A stretch of 64,000 nucleotides of DNA from Nostoc sp. ATCC 43529 (GCA_003326205.1 LWTK01000074.1:62001-126000), one strand, 5' to 3'; counted from the stretch's first letter, positions 18,856-28,243 are shown. Notes: a model not told the origin generated them from the letters alone. Made by a program: numbers and translations.

Positions 18856-19200
18856 ATGAGATATAGTTTTGATATTGTAGGGGTATCTCCACTTTTACAG
18901 TTTTTTAATCACCAACAACAGATTTGGCAACAACCATCCCGCCAAGGAGTAGAATATTTGGGAATGCATACCTGTACACTAGACACATTTCTCAAATCTG
19001 TAGAATCAGTTCCACCGCAGCGGGGTTGGAATATGGATAGAGTTGTAGATACAGTGATTCAGTTTTGGGTAAATAACTCAGACAGCATTCGTTATTGGAA
19101 AGGATGTTTAACGAATGCTGGTAAAGATAATTTATTAATCACAAGGTTGGCGGATATAACCGCTTTACAAGCTGAATTTGAATCTCTATTAGATAAATAG
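18856..19200 (+). CDS. Small conserved-looking protein of unknown function downstream of CIRCE
   Basis: 114 aa, soluble, no signal peptide and no recognised domain. Starts MRYSFDIVGVSPLLQFF and is rich in aromatic residues (several Trp and Tyr). A GGGAGG ribosome binding site 7 nt before the ATG makes it a convincing gene. The long AT-rich leader with a CIRCE box about 250 bp upstream suggests heat-shock control, which is inference. It could act as a heat-shock accessory factor, but nothing in the sequence states a function. Confidence 0.7.
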   Translation: MRYSFDIVGVSPLLQFFNHQQQIWQQPSRQGVEYLGMHTCTLDTFLKSVESVPPQRGWNMDRVVDTVIQFWVNNSDSIRYWKGCLTNAGKDNLLITRLADITALQAEFESLLDK

Positions 19201-19355
19201 ATATTAAACTCATTCCACTCCCTAAAAATGGATGTGATTTGGCGTTGATTGTTGGCTGTTGACTGATGATTGTTAAAACTTGTATGGGAGTGGATTTCAT
19301 GCCATAGCAATAAGTAATGGAATGAAAGACGCTTTTTTATAATTCTGAAACAACA

Positions 19356-19388
19356 AGAACCCCGACTTTTTTGATAAGTCGGGGTTCT
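19356..19388. terminator. 13-bp-stem hairpin
   Basis: AGAACCCCGACTT and its perfect complement around a T-rich loop. It follows the 114-aa gene by about 155 bp. A related hairpin (ACCCGGCTT/AAGTCGGGT core) occurs at 5879-5911, so it is also a dispersed repeat. No T-run follows, so termination strength is uncertain. Confidence 0.55.
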
Positions 19389-19678
19389 GAACTTTGGGAT
19401 TTATTCGATATTTCACTACTGATACAGATTTTACTTACGTGTATTGATTACAGTTGCCCATTAATACTCATCTTTGCTTTGAGTTGAGTATTATTTTATT
19501 GTGTAAACTCTTGTAAATTCGAGCTTTAAACGTCAGAAATACCTGTAACTTAAAACTTAGTTTGTTTTAAATATTGCTCTCAGTATTGACAATTCATAAA
19601 TAATCGAATAACAAGGTTGCAGCACCTTAAAAAAAAAGCGTTAGTGCATTCCTACCTAGAAGCTAATTAACGCCCTTC

Positions 19679-19942
19679 ATGAAACTTCATACGGAAAAGA
19701 TAATTATGCCAGAAAATACTGAATACAAAGCTTCCAAGTCAGGAAATCAGAGTATTGCCTACAAAGAGCGCCTAAATGCTTGGGCGATCGCTCGTTTGCT
19801 TCCTGATACGCAACGGGAAATTGTTGCTAGATTCCGTAGTCGTTCTGATGCAGATGGTTATATACAACACTTGCGTCAGGAGATTCCAAACGCTTCTTTC
19901 GTGGTTGTGTTTGATTGTCAACGTGAAGAAGCTGTGATTTAA
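19679..19942 (+). CDS. Small basic protein of unknown function
   Basis: 87 aa (78 if the second Met at 19706 is the start). The core ERLNAWAIARLLPDTQREIV, RFRSRSDADGYIQHLRQ and ASFVVVFD looks structured and is reminiscent of small conserved cyanobacterial proteins, but I cannot name a family. There are no membrane segments. Neither start has a clear ribosome binding site. No operon partner: about 900 bp of repeat-rich spacer follow. Confidence 0.6.
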   Translation: MKLHTEKIIMPENTEYKASKSGNQSIAYKERLNAWAIARLLPDTQREIVARFRSRSDADGYIQHLRQEIPNASFVVVFDCQREEAVI

Positions 19943-20018
19943 ATTACAGATTGTTTTTAAACTTTTGGATGGAGGTTTCCTCCATCCGATAAAATTTTTG
20001 CTTTTCTGGGTGTGTTCT

Positions 20019-20141
20019 CTAGTGGTCTATCGCATTAATTTTGAGGGATAAATATGTTTGTAGTAAGGACTTTAGTCCTTGCTTTTTAAGCACTAAAGTG
20101 CTTACTACGAACCTTTCAGAACTAATGGGACAGACCACTAG
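20019..20141. mobile_element. MITE-like element with 24-bp imperfect inverted ends
   Basis: 123 bp bounded by CTAGTGGTCTATCGCATTAA on the left and the inverted CTAGTGGTCTGTCCCATTAG on the right. The ends carry TA at the expected target position, as for IS630/Tc1-type MITEs. The interior (20060-20108) is itself a composite palindrome built of GTAGTAAG, GACTTTAGTC and CACTAAAGTG words. No coding capacity. Mobilisation by an IS630-like transposase is inference. Confidence 0.7.
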
Positions 20142-20844
20142 TTTGAAAATAGGGTTAGGTGTTGACTGATGACTGTTGACAGGAAAAAAATATTTCATGT
20201 CACTGTCGGATAACAACCAGAATGTGTTTTCATATCTTGCTTTAAGGCTAAGGGTTTTCACGCGTTTTTCTGATAAACTGCGATCGCAGACAAAAACAGG
20301 ATTTACGCACACTCTACGAATTCTTGGCCTTCTTCTCTACCAGAGGCTTCCCCAACGCCAATGCCAACGCGTCTAAGAAATTAAGCTTTTTGGTAATTTT
20401 TGCGTAAGTCCTCAAAAATACTGGCTAAAATGTCACAAGTTTAGATTAAAATCCAGGCTTCACTTCAAAATTCTGGAGTTAATCAACAAAGAGGACAAAA
20501 GTACAAAAAGACAAGCAAACCCTTTTTAAGCCATTAACTGTGACGGCCATAGAATCATCAATTAAGCTGCTCCACATTTAAATTGCATAATTAAGGCGGG
20601 CAAGATGCCCACCCCAGAAGACTTTTATCAAATTGAGATATGCAAACTAGAGGTGGAACAGCTTATCAATCATCACTCAACATGAAATCCCACGCCATTT
20701 TCATATTTTGATAAAGTTTTTTGTCAAAAATATAAGTACTTTGCTGCAAAAAAATTCCGTAATTTCCCCCTTGCCATCGATATTTTAGATTACTTAAAAG
20801 TGAAAGTTAGCACAAAAGCCCTGAAAGTGCTGGAGGGTTAATAA
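20142..20844. other. Repeat-rich intergenic region
   Basis: About 700 bp without a credible gene. Contains a CCAGAGGCTTCCCCAACGCC-type repeat near 20340, a remnant of the GGGCGGGCAAGATGCCC repeat family (about 20593-20616), and the probable leader of the downstream LOV kinase, whose GGAGGG ribosome binding site is at about 20832. Confidence 0.5.
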
Positions 20845-23800
20845 GTGGTCAAACAGCACCGACGTGATTGGTTCAAAGCTGTGAAATTTTGCCGCAAACG
20901 ACAATTCCTAGCACTTTTGCTAGGGATTTTATTCTCAATTTGCGTAATCTTACTGTGGCAAAAACTCTCATTGCCAACTGCTGGGTCGTTAACACAATTT
21001 ACGATAATTGCTGGATTATTTCTTGCTGGATTATTGGTGACCAGCACAGTAACATTATCAATTTATTTTGTTCTGAGAATGAAAGCAAGTAACCAGCAAA
21101 TAACAGCAATAAATCAGGAGTTAGCGCACAGGATTTTTGAACAAAAACAGACAGAAATTGCCCTCCGCAAAAGTGAAAATCGTCTGCGGCAGCTGTTGGA
21201 AACTGTCAAAGTTATTCCTTGGGAATTAGATCTAAAAACTTGGCGATTTATCTATGTGGGGCCTCAAGCGGTAGACTTACTAAATTATCCCATCGCTCAG
21301 TGGTATGAGGAAAATTTTTGGGTCAATCATCTACATCCACATGACCGCGAAAAAACGGTTCGTTTTTGTCAACAAGCAACTGCTAGGTGCGAAAATCACG
21401 AATTGGAATACCGGATGTTAGCAGCCGACGGGCGAGCTATTTGGCTGCGAGACGTTATTAGCGTAGTCCACGAAGCTGGAACCCCAACGATGTTAAGGGG
21501 GTTTATGTTTGACATTACTGATTTGAAACTGGTAGAAGAAACCTTGAGACTGAGGGAAAGGGCACTTGCAGCTACCAGCAATGGAATTATTATTACCGAT
21601 GCCAGACTTGCATATAATCCAGTTATCTATGTCAACCCAGGTTTTGAGCAGATAACGGGTTACAGTACTACTGATGTGATTGGTCAAAACTGTCGATTTT
21701 TGCAAGGCCCAGATACCGAACAATTGGCACTTGATGAACTGCGGTCATCTATTAAAGCGGGAACAAGTTGCAAAGTGATTCTCCGCAACTATCGCAAGGA
21801 TGGGATCTTGTTTTGGAATGAATTGAGTATTTCTCCTATTCATGATGAAAATGGCAAGTTAAGTCATTTCATTGGCATTCAGACAGACATTAGCCATCGC
21901 AAACTTGCCGAAGCCCGTCTGCGTCAGCAAGCCCTCACCTTTGAAAACATCCATGATGGTGCGATCATCACAGATTTAACAGGAAGTATCATTGACTGGA
22001 ATCCTGCTGCCGAAACCATGTTTGGCTACACCAAAGCCGAAGTGTTGGGTAAAACTCCAAGTATTTTACATAAACCCGAAGTAATCGCAACATTAAGCGC
22101 CGAAGTTCTGCAAACAGTCACTCAGCAAGGACGCTGGTCAGGAGAAATAAATTTTATTCGCAAAGACGGCACTCAGGGAATTTGCGAAACAACCGTAGCA
22201 TCTTTACAGGATGAACAAGGGCAAATTGTTGCTACTATTGGCATCAATCACGACATTACCGAAAACAAACGAGCTAAAGAAGCACTGCAAAGGCAATTAC
22301 ATCGCACCCTACTACTCGAACAAATTACTCAAGAAATTCGCCAAAGCCTGGACACAAGCAAAATCTTTGAAACGGCTGCTACTCAAATTGGAAAAGCATT
22401 TCGAGTCGATCGCTGTTTAATTCATTCTTACATTCATGACCCCATCCCCAAAATTCCCTTAGTCGCAGAATATAACGTTCTCCCTGGTTACTGCTCGATA
22501 TCAAACTGGGAAGTTTTGATAGCTAACAATCCCCATGCTGAGCAGATGATGGCACAAGAAAGTGCGATCGCCTCCCCAGATGTTTACATCGATCCTCTAT
22601 TTCTTGGAGCTGAGCTTACCTGCCAAAAAATTGGGCTAAAATCCATGCTTTCAGTCCGCACTTCTTACCAAGGAGAACCAAATGGTGCTATAATTCTGCA
22701 CCAATGCAGCCATTTTCGCCAGTGGATACAAGATGAAATTGAATTATTAGAAGCAGTTGCAGCTCAGTTGGGTATTGCTTTGGCACAAGCTCACTTACTT
22801 GAACAAGAAACCCGCCAACGTGAAGAACTCACTTTCAAAAACTTTGCCTTGGAGCGAGCTAAACGTCAAGCAGAAGCCGCAAATCTCGCCAAAAGCGAGT
22901 TTTTGGCGATGATGAGCCACGAAATTCGTACCCCCATGAATGCTGTTATTGCTATGACAGGTTTGTTGCTGGATACTCAATTGACACTCCAGCAGCAAGA
23001 CTTTGTGGAAACAATTCGCAGCAGTGGAGATGCTTTACTCACCATCATCAACGACATTTTAGATTTCTCCAAAATTGAGTCGGGCAAACTGGAATTAGAA
23101 GAACAGCCCTTTGATTTGAGAACTTGTGTCGAACAGGCTATATATTTGTTAGCTCCAAAAGCTGCCCAAAAGGATATCGAATTAGCTTACCTAATCGAGC
23201 CGCAAGTTCCGACTCACATCATCGGCGATTTAACTCGTCTGCGCCAAGTCTTGATGAACCTGCTCAACAATGCCATCAAGTTTACTGAAAATGGAGAAGT
23301 GGTACTTTCTGTAGGATTAGCGACTGGCGATTTAACTCAAGAAACTTCTTCCCACCCCCCAGTCCCGAATCCCCAATCTCTAATCCCTAATCCCCAGTCC
23401 CCAGTCCCCAGTCCCCAGTCACCAATCCCCAATCCCCAATCCCCAATCCAAATTCAATTTGCCATCAAAGACACAGGTATTGGCATTGCACCAGAAAAAA
23501 TAGAACGATTATTTCAACCCTTTACTCAGGCTGATGTCTCCATGACTCGCCGATATGGCGGTACAGGATTGGGATTGGTAATCAGCAAGCGGCTGAGTCA
23601 GATGATGGGCGGTACCCTTTGGGTAGAAAGTCAGGGGTTTGTTGGTGGCAATCCCCGCTCTACATGGGAAAGTAAAAAATTATCATCCTCTCACTCTTCC
23701 CAAGGTTCAACATTCTACTTCACGATTAAAGCCCAAGCGGCGGCTGTGGCAGAACAAGCTGAATTTAGTAATTTGTTAGTGCAACTGGCGCGAAAACGGC

Positions 23801-25032
23801 TATTGATTGTGGATGACAACCTCACTAACCGCACAATTGTCAGCTTGCAAGCAGAGTCTTGGCAGATGCAAACTTATGCTGCCAAATCAGGTAAAGAAGC
23901 TTTAGCTCAAATTGCTCAGGGAGCGCAGTTTGACATTGCTATTTTGGATATGCAGATGCCAGAAATGGATGGTTTAACCTTGGCTCGTCAAATCCGCAAG
24001 GAATCTGGCTGTGAAAATCTGCCTTTGGTAATGCTGACTTCTTTGGGAAAATTAGAAACTTCCCTCGATTTTGGTGATGTGCAGTTTGCTGCTTGTTTGA
24101 GCAAACCAATTAAACAGTCTCAACTCTATGATGTTGTTACCCGTGTTTTGGGTAATCAGCCGACTCCAGCCAGTATTTCTCCTTCCCATTCTCCCTTGGT
24201 CGATCCCCATTTGGCATATCGATCGCCACTGCGGATTCTGTTAGCAGAAGATACACTTGTCAATCAGAAAGTTGCTCTACTGATGCTACAGAAAATGAGT
24301 TATCAGGCAGATGTAGTAACTAATGGAGTAGAAGTGTTGAAAGCGTTGGAAAAACAGCCCTATGACGTAGTTTTGATGGATGTCCACATGCCCGAAATGG
24401 ATGGGTTGGAAACAACTCGGAGAATTTATCAACAATGGGAAGTTGGTTTTCGTCCTTATATCATTGCGATCACTGCCAATGCCATGCGGGGCGATCGCGA
24501 AGCTTGTCTAGCTGCTGGTATGAATGACTACATTAGTAAACCCGTTCAGATCGAAGAGTTAGCCCAAGCGCTCAGCAAATGCCCACCCCAAAGAACTAGG
24601 CAAGATCGAGTAATGTCCTGGGAATTGCAACCGCTGGACAATATGCTCCAGGAGAAACAAGACCAGACATTAAATAGTGTTAAGATTAATGCCAAAACTA
24701 TAAAATCATTGCGGAATATGCTTAGAGGAGATAGTGCGGCATTTGCGGAACTGATTGAGTGCTATCTGACAGAAGCTCCAAAACTGGTGCAAAATATCAG
24801 CACAGCGATCGCAACTCAAGATGCCCAGACTTTATGGAAGACAGCACATCAACTCAAATCCAGCAGCGCCTCAGTGGGAGCTATGACCCTGGCACAACTT
24901 TGCAAGCAATTAGAAGCACAAGGACGGAGTAATCAATTCCAAAGCAGTCTAGAGGAGATATCACAATTAAACCAAGAATATGAACAAGTTAAAACTGCTT
25001 TAGAAAAAGAACTTGCCAAGGAAGGACAATGA
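20845..25032 (+). CDS. Membrane LOV-PAS-GAF hybrid histidine kinase (REC-REC-Hpt)
   Basis: 1395 aa. Two membrane segments (about 20-38 and 52-77) precede a PAS domain (about 107-230), a LOV domain (about 236-360), another PAS (about 365-485), GAF (about 490-650), HisKA with MSHEIRTPMN (His near 692), HATPase, two receivers (ILDMQMP and LMDVHMP) and an Hpt domain with AHQLKSSSAS (His near 1334). The LOV assignment rests on GQNCRFLQGPDT with adduct-forming Cys283, plus NYRKDG, FWNEL and the Gln in GIQTDIS that contact flavin in known LOV proteins. It is therefore predicted to sense blue light and start a phosphorelay. A GGAGGG ribosome binding site supports the GTG start. A heptamer repeat encodes a Pro/Asn/Gln/Ser-rich insert (about 836-868) in the ATPase domain. 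The stop overlaps the next gene by 4 bp, so the diguanylate cyclase is very likely co-translated. Confidence 0.94.
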   Translation: MVKQHRRDWFKAVKFCRKRQFLALLLGILFSICVILLWQKLSLPTAGSLTQFTIIAGLFLAGLLVTSTVTLSIYFVLRMKASNQQITAINQELAHRIFEQKQTEIALRKSENRLRQLLETVKVIPWELDLKTWRFIYVGPQAVDLLNYPIAQWYEENFWVNHLHPHDREKTVRFCQQATARCENHELEYRMLAADGRAIWLRDVISVVHEAGTPTMLRGFMFDITDLKLVEETLRLRERALAATSNGIIITDARLAYNPVIYVNPGFEQITGYSTTDVIGQNCRFLQGPDTEQLALDELRSSIKAGTSCKVILRNYRKDGILFWNELSISPIHDENGKLSHFIGIQTDISHRKLAEARLRQQALTFENIHDGAIITDLTGSIIDWNPAAETMFGYTKAEVLGKTPSILHKPEVIATLSAEVLQTVTQQGRWSGEINFIRKDGTQGICETTVASLQDEQGQIVATIGINHDITENKRAKEALQRQLHRTLLLEQITQEIRQSLDTSKIFETAATQIGKAFRVDRCLIHSYIHDPIPKIPLVAEYNVLPGYCSISNWEVLIANNPHAEQMMAQESAIASPDVYIDPLFLGAELTCQKIGLKSMLSVRTSYQGEPNGAIILHQCSHFRQWIQDEIELLEAVAAQLGIALAQAHLLEQETRQREELTFKNFALERAKRQAEAANLAKSEFLAMMSHEIRTPMNAVIAMTGLLLDTQLTLQQQDFVETIRSSGDALLTIINDILDFSKIESGKLELEEQPFDLRTCVEQAIYLLAPKAAQKDIELAYLIEPQVPTHIIGDLTRLRQVLMNLLNNAIKFTENGEVVLSVGLATGDLTQETSSHPPVPNPQSLIPNPQSPVPSPQSPIPNPQSPIQIQFAIKDTGIGIAPEKIERLFQPFTQADVSMTRRYGGTGLGLVISKRLSQMMGGTLWVESQGFVGGNPRSTWESKKLSSSHSSQGSTFYFTIKAQAAAVAEQAEFSNLLVQLARKRLLIVDDNLTNRTIVSLQAESWQMQTYAAKSGKEALAQIAQGAQFDIAILDMQMPEMDGLTLARQIRKESGCENLPLVMLTSLGKLETSLDFGDVQFAACLSKPIKQSQLYDVVTRVLGNQPTPASISPSHSPLVDPHLAYRSPLRILLAEDTLVNQKVALLMLQKMSYQADVVTNGVEVLKALEKQPYDVVLMDVHMPEMDGLETTRRIYQQWEVGFRPYIIAITANAMRGDREACLAAGMNDYISKPVQIEELAQALSKCPPQRTRQDRVMSWELQPLDNMLQEKQDQTLNSVKINAKTIKSLRNMLRGDSAAFAELIECYLTEAPKLVQNISTAIATQDAQTLWKTAHQLKSSSASVGAMTLAQLCKQLEAQGRSNQFQSSLEEISQLNQEYEQVKTALEKELAKEGQ
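23350..23449. repeat. CCCCAAT/CCCCAGT heptamer array inside a kinase gene
   Basis: Imperfect tandem CCCCAAT, CCCCAGT and TCCCTAA heptamers. Three units (21 nt) give seven codons, so the translation shows a 7-residue period such as IPNPQSP. The units lack stop codons in the used frame. The insert lies between the N-box and the DTGIGI G1 box, the same position as the repeat in the other hybrid kinase. Confidence 0.85.
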
Positions 25033-25985
25033 AAGCCAACCCTCAAGAAAGCCAATCATTAGTTTTAATCGTTGATGATGAACCATTCATTCGCATGATT
25101 TTACGTAATTTCTTGGAGCGGGAAGCGTATCAAATAGTGGAAGCCCGAAATGGCATAGAGGCTTTAACTATGTATAACAAAGTTCACCCAGATATAGTAC
25201 TCCTTGATGCCATCATGCCGGATATGGATGGATTTGAGTGTTGCACTCAGTTACAAATTCTTGATTGTAGCAAGCACACTCCAGTATTAATGATTACAGG
25301 GCTTGAGGATGAAGAGTCAGTTGACCGTGCATTTGAAGTCGGGGCAATGGACTATATTACCAAACCGATTCACTGGCCAGTTTTGCGACAACGGGTAAAA
25401 CGCTTAATTCAACAATCTCAGTTACAACAAAAACTCGAAGCTGTGAATCTGGAATTGCAGCGATTAGTTACTATCGATGCATTAACTGAAGTAGCAAACC
25501 GCCGGGGGTTTGAGGAGTATTTTTACCAAGAGTGGCAGCGGATGAAACGGGAACAACAGCCACTTTCTTTGATTCTTTGTGATGTTGATTTTTTCAAATC
25601 ATACAACGATACTTATGGTCATCGAGTAGGCGATCGCTGTCTCATTAAAATTGCTCAAGCCATCAAAGATATTGTTAAACGTCCTGGAGATTTAGTTGCT
25701 CGTTATGGTGGCGAAGAATTTGCTGTCATTTTACCTAACACAGACACTCAAGGGGCGACTTATATTGCCGAAAAAATTTGCGATGCTGTCCGCAAATTAG
25801 CAATTCCTCATCAGAATTCACAAGTTAGTCGTCATGTGACCATGAGTGCCGGGTTTACCACAGTAACTCCTCAATTAAATTCTGATTTGGAAGAAATGAT
25901 TGCCGCAGCAGACCGGGCATTGTATCAAGCAAAAAAAGCAGGACGCGATCGCTTTGTGCAAAATATCCTAGCTACTCAAAAGTAA
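25029..25985 (+). CDS. Response-regulator diguanylate cyclase (REC-GGEEF)
   Basis: 318 aa. Receiver with IVDDEPF and LLDAIMPD (Asp near 59) and a KPI motif, then a short coiled-coil linker and a GGDEF domain. The active site reads RYGGEEF (GGEEF at 227-231) and is intact; the inhibitory I-site RPGD sits five residues upstream, as in product-inhibited cyclases such as PleD. It is predicted to make cyclic di-GMP after phosphorylation. The ATGA overlap with the LOV kinase gene makes that kinase the likely phosphodonor, which would link light to cyclic di-GMP. Confidence 0.95.
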   Translation: MKANPQESQSLVLIVDDEPFIRMILRNFLEREAYQIVEARNGIEALTMYNKVHPDIVLLDAIMPDMDGFECCTQLQILDCSKHTPVLMITGLEDEESVDRAFEVGAMDYITKPIHWPVLRQRVKRLIQQSQLQQKLEAVNLELQRLVTIDALTEVANRRGFEEYFYQEWQRMKREQQPLSLILCDVDFFKSYNDTYGHRVGDRCLIKIAQAIKDIVKRPGDLVARYGGEEFAVILPNTDTQGATYIAEKICDAVRKLAIPHQNSQVSRHVTMSAGFTTVTPQLNSDLEEMIAAADRALYQAKKAGRDRFVQNILATQK

Positions 25986-26340
25986 ACTACCCCCACAAGA
26001 CGCAGGGATGGGGGGATGATTCTTGGTGCAAATTCCAAAATTATCTCACACTTATGCAACCCCATAATTTTAAGTTTGCAATCATGCAGTTGAAGCATAG
26101 TTTACGATATAAACCTACCGTAATATCATGTCATTTTAATGACTTATCATATTTAATCCCTATTGCCTGTTAGCTCTCCAAAAATTAATTTACCTTTTCC
26201 ATTAAAATTCACTCAAAATATTAACTTTAGTGGCAAAAGATGAAGTAAGATTCACATTTATAACAGTCCCCGTATAATTGCATAATTCCGGCTTAAAAAC
26301 AGTCCAGTCCGATGATTAATAAATATACTTTTAAAGTATT

Positions 26341-26458
26341 GTTAAGAAACAAATTATACAATACTGTGGGGTGGGCATCTTGCCCGCCCGTAATCATGGG
26401 CGGGCAAGATGCCCACCCCACAAGAAATAATTGGATATTTTTTTACTTGCAATTTCCT
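26341..26458. mobile_element. Degenerate copy of a palindromic MITE family (copy C)
   Basis: Central GTGGGGTGGGCATCTTGCCC and its inverse, with flanking AAGAAACAAATTATA and TTTTTTTACTT arms that resemble the complete copies at 35398-35522 and 39274-39394. The terminal repeats have decayed. It overlaps the region where a longer reading of the outer-membrane protein gene would begin. Confidence 0.65.
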
Positions 26459-26467
26459 AAAATTTTA

Positions 26468-28243
26468 ATGTTCTGGTTATTACCAGTGAGTGTGTTTGTG
26501 TCTCTGTATAGCCTCCCTTCTACACCCCTAAAAGCTCAGGCTGCTGATACGACACAACTACCAAATAACAATTCGATCTTGTCGCAACAAATCCCACCAC
26601 CACCACCGCCACAGGATGTCCAGCCACCTGCACCTTCCCCACTTCCCTCACCAGAGGTGCCACAGCCACTTCCCCCACCAGCAGAACTATTTCCGTCCTC
26701 TACCCCAACTCCTACACCTGAGCAACCAGTTCCTAATAAGTCTCCTCAAACTATTGTTGTTGAAAGGTTTGAAGTTATTGGCAGCACAGTTTTCACTCCC
26801 CAACAGTTAGCCGAAGCTACTGCTGAATTTACTAAACGGCCGATTTCCCTCACCGAAGTCTATCAGGCACGCTCCAAAATTACTGAGCTATACGTCAAAA
26901 ATGGTTATATTACTTCTGGTGCCTATATTCCACCTCAAACAATCCAATCCGGTGTCATAAAAATTCAGGTCGTTGAAGGTAAATTAGAAGACATTCAAAT
27001 AACTGGTACTCGGCGGTTGAACCCCAACTATATCCGCAGCCGACTAGCAATAGCTACATCACCTCCTCTAAATCGGCAGCGTTTATTGGAAGCATTACAA
27101 CTTTTGCAACTTAATCCTTTGATTGAAAACCTGTCTGCGGAACTTTCTGCGGGTTCGCGCACCGGTGTGAGTTTGTTAGAAGTCAAAATTAACGAGGCAA
27201 AAACCTTTAGTAGCCAAATAGCTTTAGATAATGGGCGATCGCCTAGTGTAGGTAGTTTCCGACGGCGATTACAATTAAATGAAGCTAACTTATTGGGATT
27301 GGGAGATAGTCTGGGTGTAGCTTACACTAACACTGATGGTAGTAATTCCTTTGACGCCAGCTACACCTTGCCACTCAATGCCCGCAACGGCACCCTTGGC
27401 TTCAACTATGGCATCACGTCGAGCAATGTCATTGAACCTCCTTTCGACATTTTAGATATCGAATCAGATTCTCGTTATTATGAACTGACATTTCGGCAGC
27501 CAATACTTCAAACTCCCACACGAGAATTGGCCATTGGGTTAACAGCTTCCCGGCGGGAAAGTGATATTTCGTCCTTATTACAGAGAGAAGGGGTGCCTGC
27601 ATCTGAAATTTCACCTGGGGCTGACGAACAGGGACGCACTAGGGTATCTGCATTGCGATTTTTTCAAGAATGGACTTCTCGCAACAGTCGTGAAGTCATC
27701 GCCCTCCGCTCTCAATTCAACTTGGGCATTGGTGCGTTGGATGCCACGATTAATGAAAATGCTCCCGATAGCCGTTTTTTTGCTTGGCAAGGACAAGCCC
27801 AGTGGGCACGCCTTTTAGCTCCTGAAACCTTACTGTTACTGCGTTTAAATACACAATTAGCATCCAGAAGACTTTTGCCTATAGAACAATTTGGCTTGGG
27901 CGGACAAGATAGCATTCGGGGCTATCGTCAGGATTATTTGTTAACAGATAATGGCACTTTTGTTTCAGCTGAAGTTCAAATACCGATTCTGCGTTTATCG
28001 CAGATAGATAGTACTTTGCAGGTCGTCCCCTTTGTTGATTTTGGTGTTGGTTGGAACAGTTCTGGTAGAGAGAATCCCGACCCGAATACCCTAGCTGCCG
28101 TTGGTTTGGGGTTGCGTTGGTCGCAGGGTTCACGCTTCACTGTTCGTCTGGATTGGGGAATTCCTTTAGTATCTGTTGAATCGGGCGATCGCACATTACA
28201 AGAAAATGGTTTGTACTTTAGCTTACTCTATAATCCTTTTTAA
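26468..28243 (+). CDS. TpsB/FhaC-type outer-membrane two-partner secretion transporter
   Basis: About 591 aa. Signal peptide (WLLPVSVFVSLYSL, APLKAQA-like cleavage region), a Pro-rich linker, POTRA domains (FEVIGSTVFTP, IKIQVVEGKLEDIQITG) and a 16-strand-type beta-barrel with the SIRGY loop motif near residue 481 and a C-terminal Phe. Such proteins export a TPS-domain partner across the outer membrane; ShlB/HecB/FhaC is the family. No TpsA partner lies next to it. An in-frame ATG at 26312 would add 52 residues, but most of that stretch is translated MITE, so the ATG at 26468 just before the signal peptide is preferred. Confidence 0.88.
   Translation: MFWLLPVSVFVSLYSLPSTPLKAQAADTTQLPNNNSILSQQIPPPPPPQDVQPPAPSPLPSPEVPQPLPPPAELFPSSTPTPTPEQPVPNKSPQTIVVERFEVIGSTVFTPQQLAEATAEFTKRPISLTEVYQARSKITELYVKNGYITSGAYIPPQTIQSGVIKIQVVEGKLEDIQITGTRRLNPNYIRSRLAIATSPPLNRQRLLEALQLLQLNPLIENLSAELSAGSRTGVSLLEVKINEAKTFSSQIALDNGRSPSVGSFRRRLQLNEANLLGLGDSLGVAYTNTDGSNSFDASYTLPLNARNGTLGFNYGITSSNVIEPPFDILDIESDSRYYELTFRQPILQTPTRELAIGLTASRRESDISSLLQREGVPASEISPGADEQGRTRVSALRFFQEWTSRNSREVIALRSQFNLGIGALDATINENAPDSRFFAWQGQAQWARLLAPETLLLLRLNTQLASRRLLPIEQFGLGGQDSIRGYRQDYLLTDNGTFVSAEVQIPILRLSQIDSTLQVVPFVDFGVGWNSSGRENPDPNTLAAVGLGLRWSQGSRFTVRLDWGIPLVSVESGDRTLQENGLYFSLLYNPF

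Noticed and set aside
20176..20376. 66-codon open frame in the repeat-rich spacer
   Set aside because: Overlaps dispersed-repeat DNA and has no ribosome binding site or protein-like features.
22317..22800. GAF domain of the LOV kinase as a bilin-binding cyanobacteriochrome GAF
   Set aside because: The end (QCSHFRQWIQDEIELLEAV) resembles that group, but the canonical Cys-His chromophore motif is not in place.
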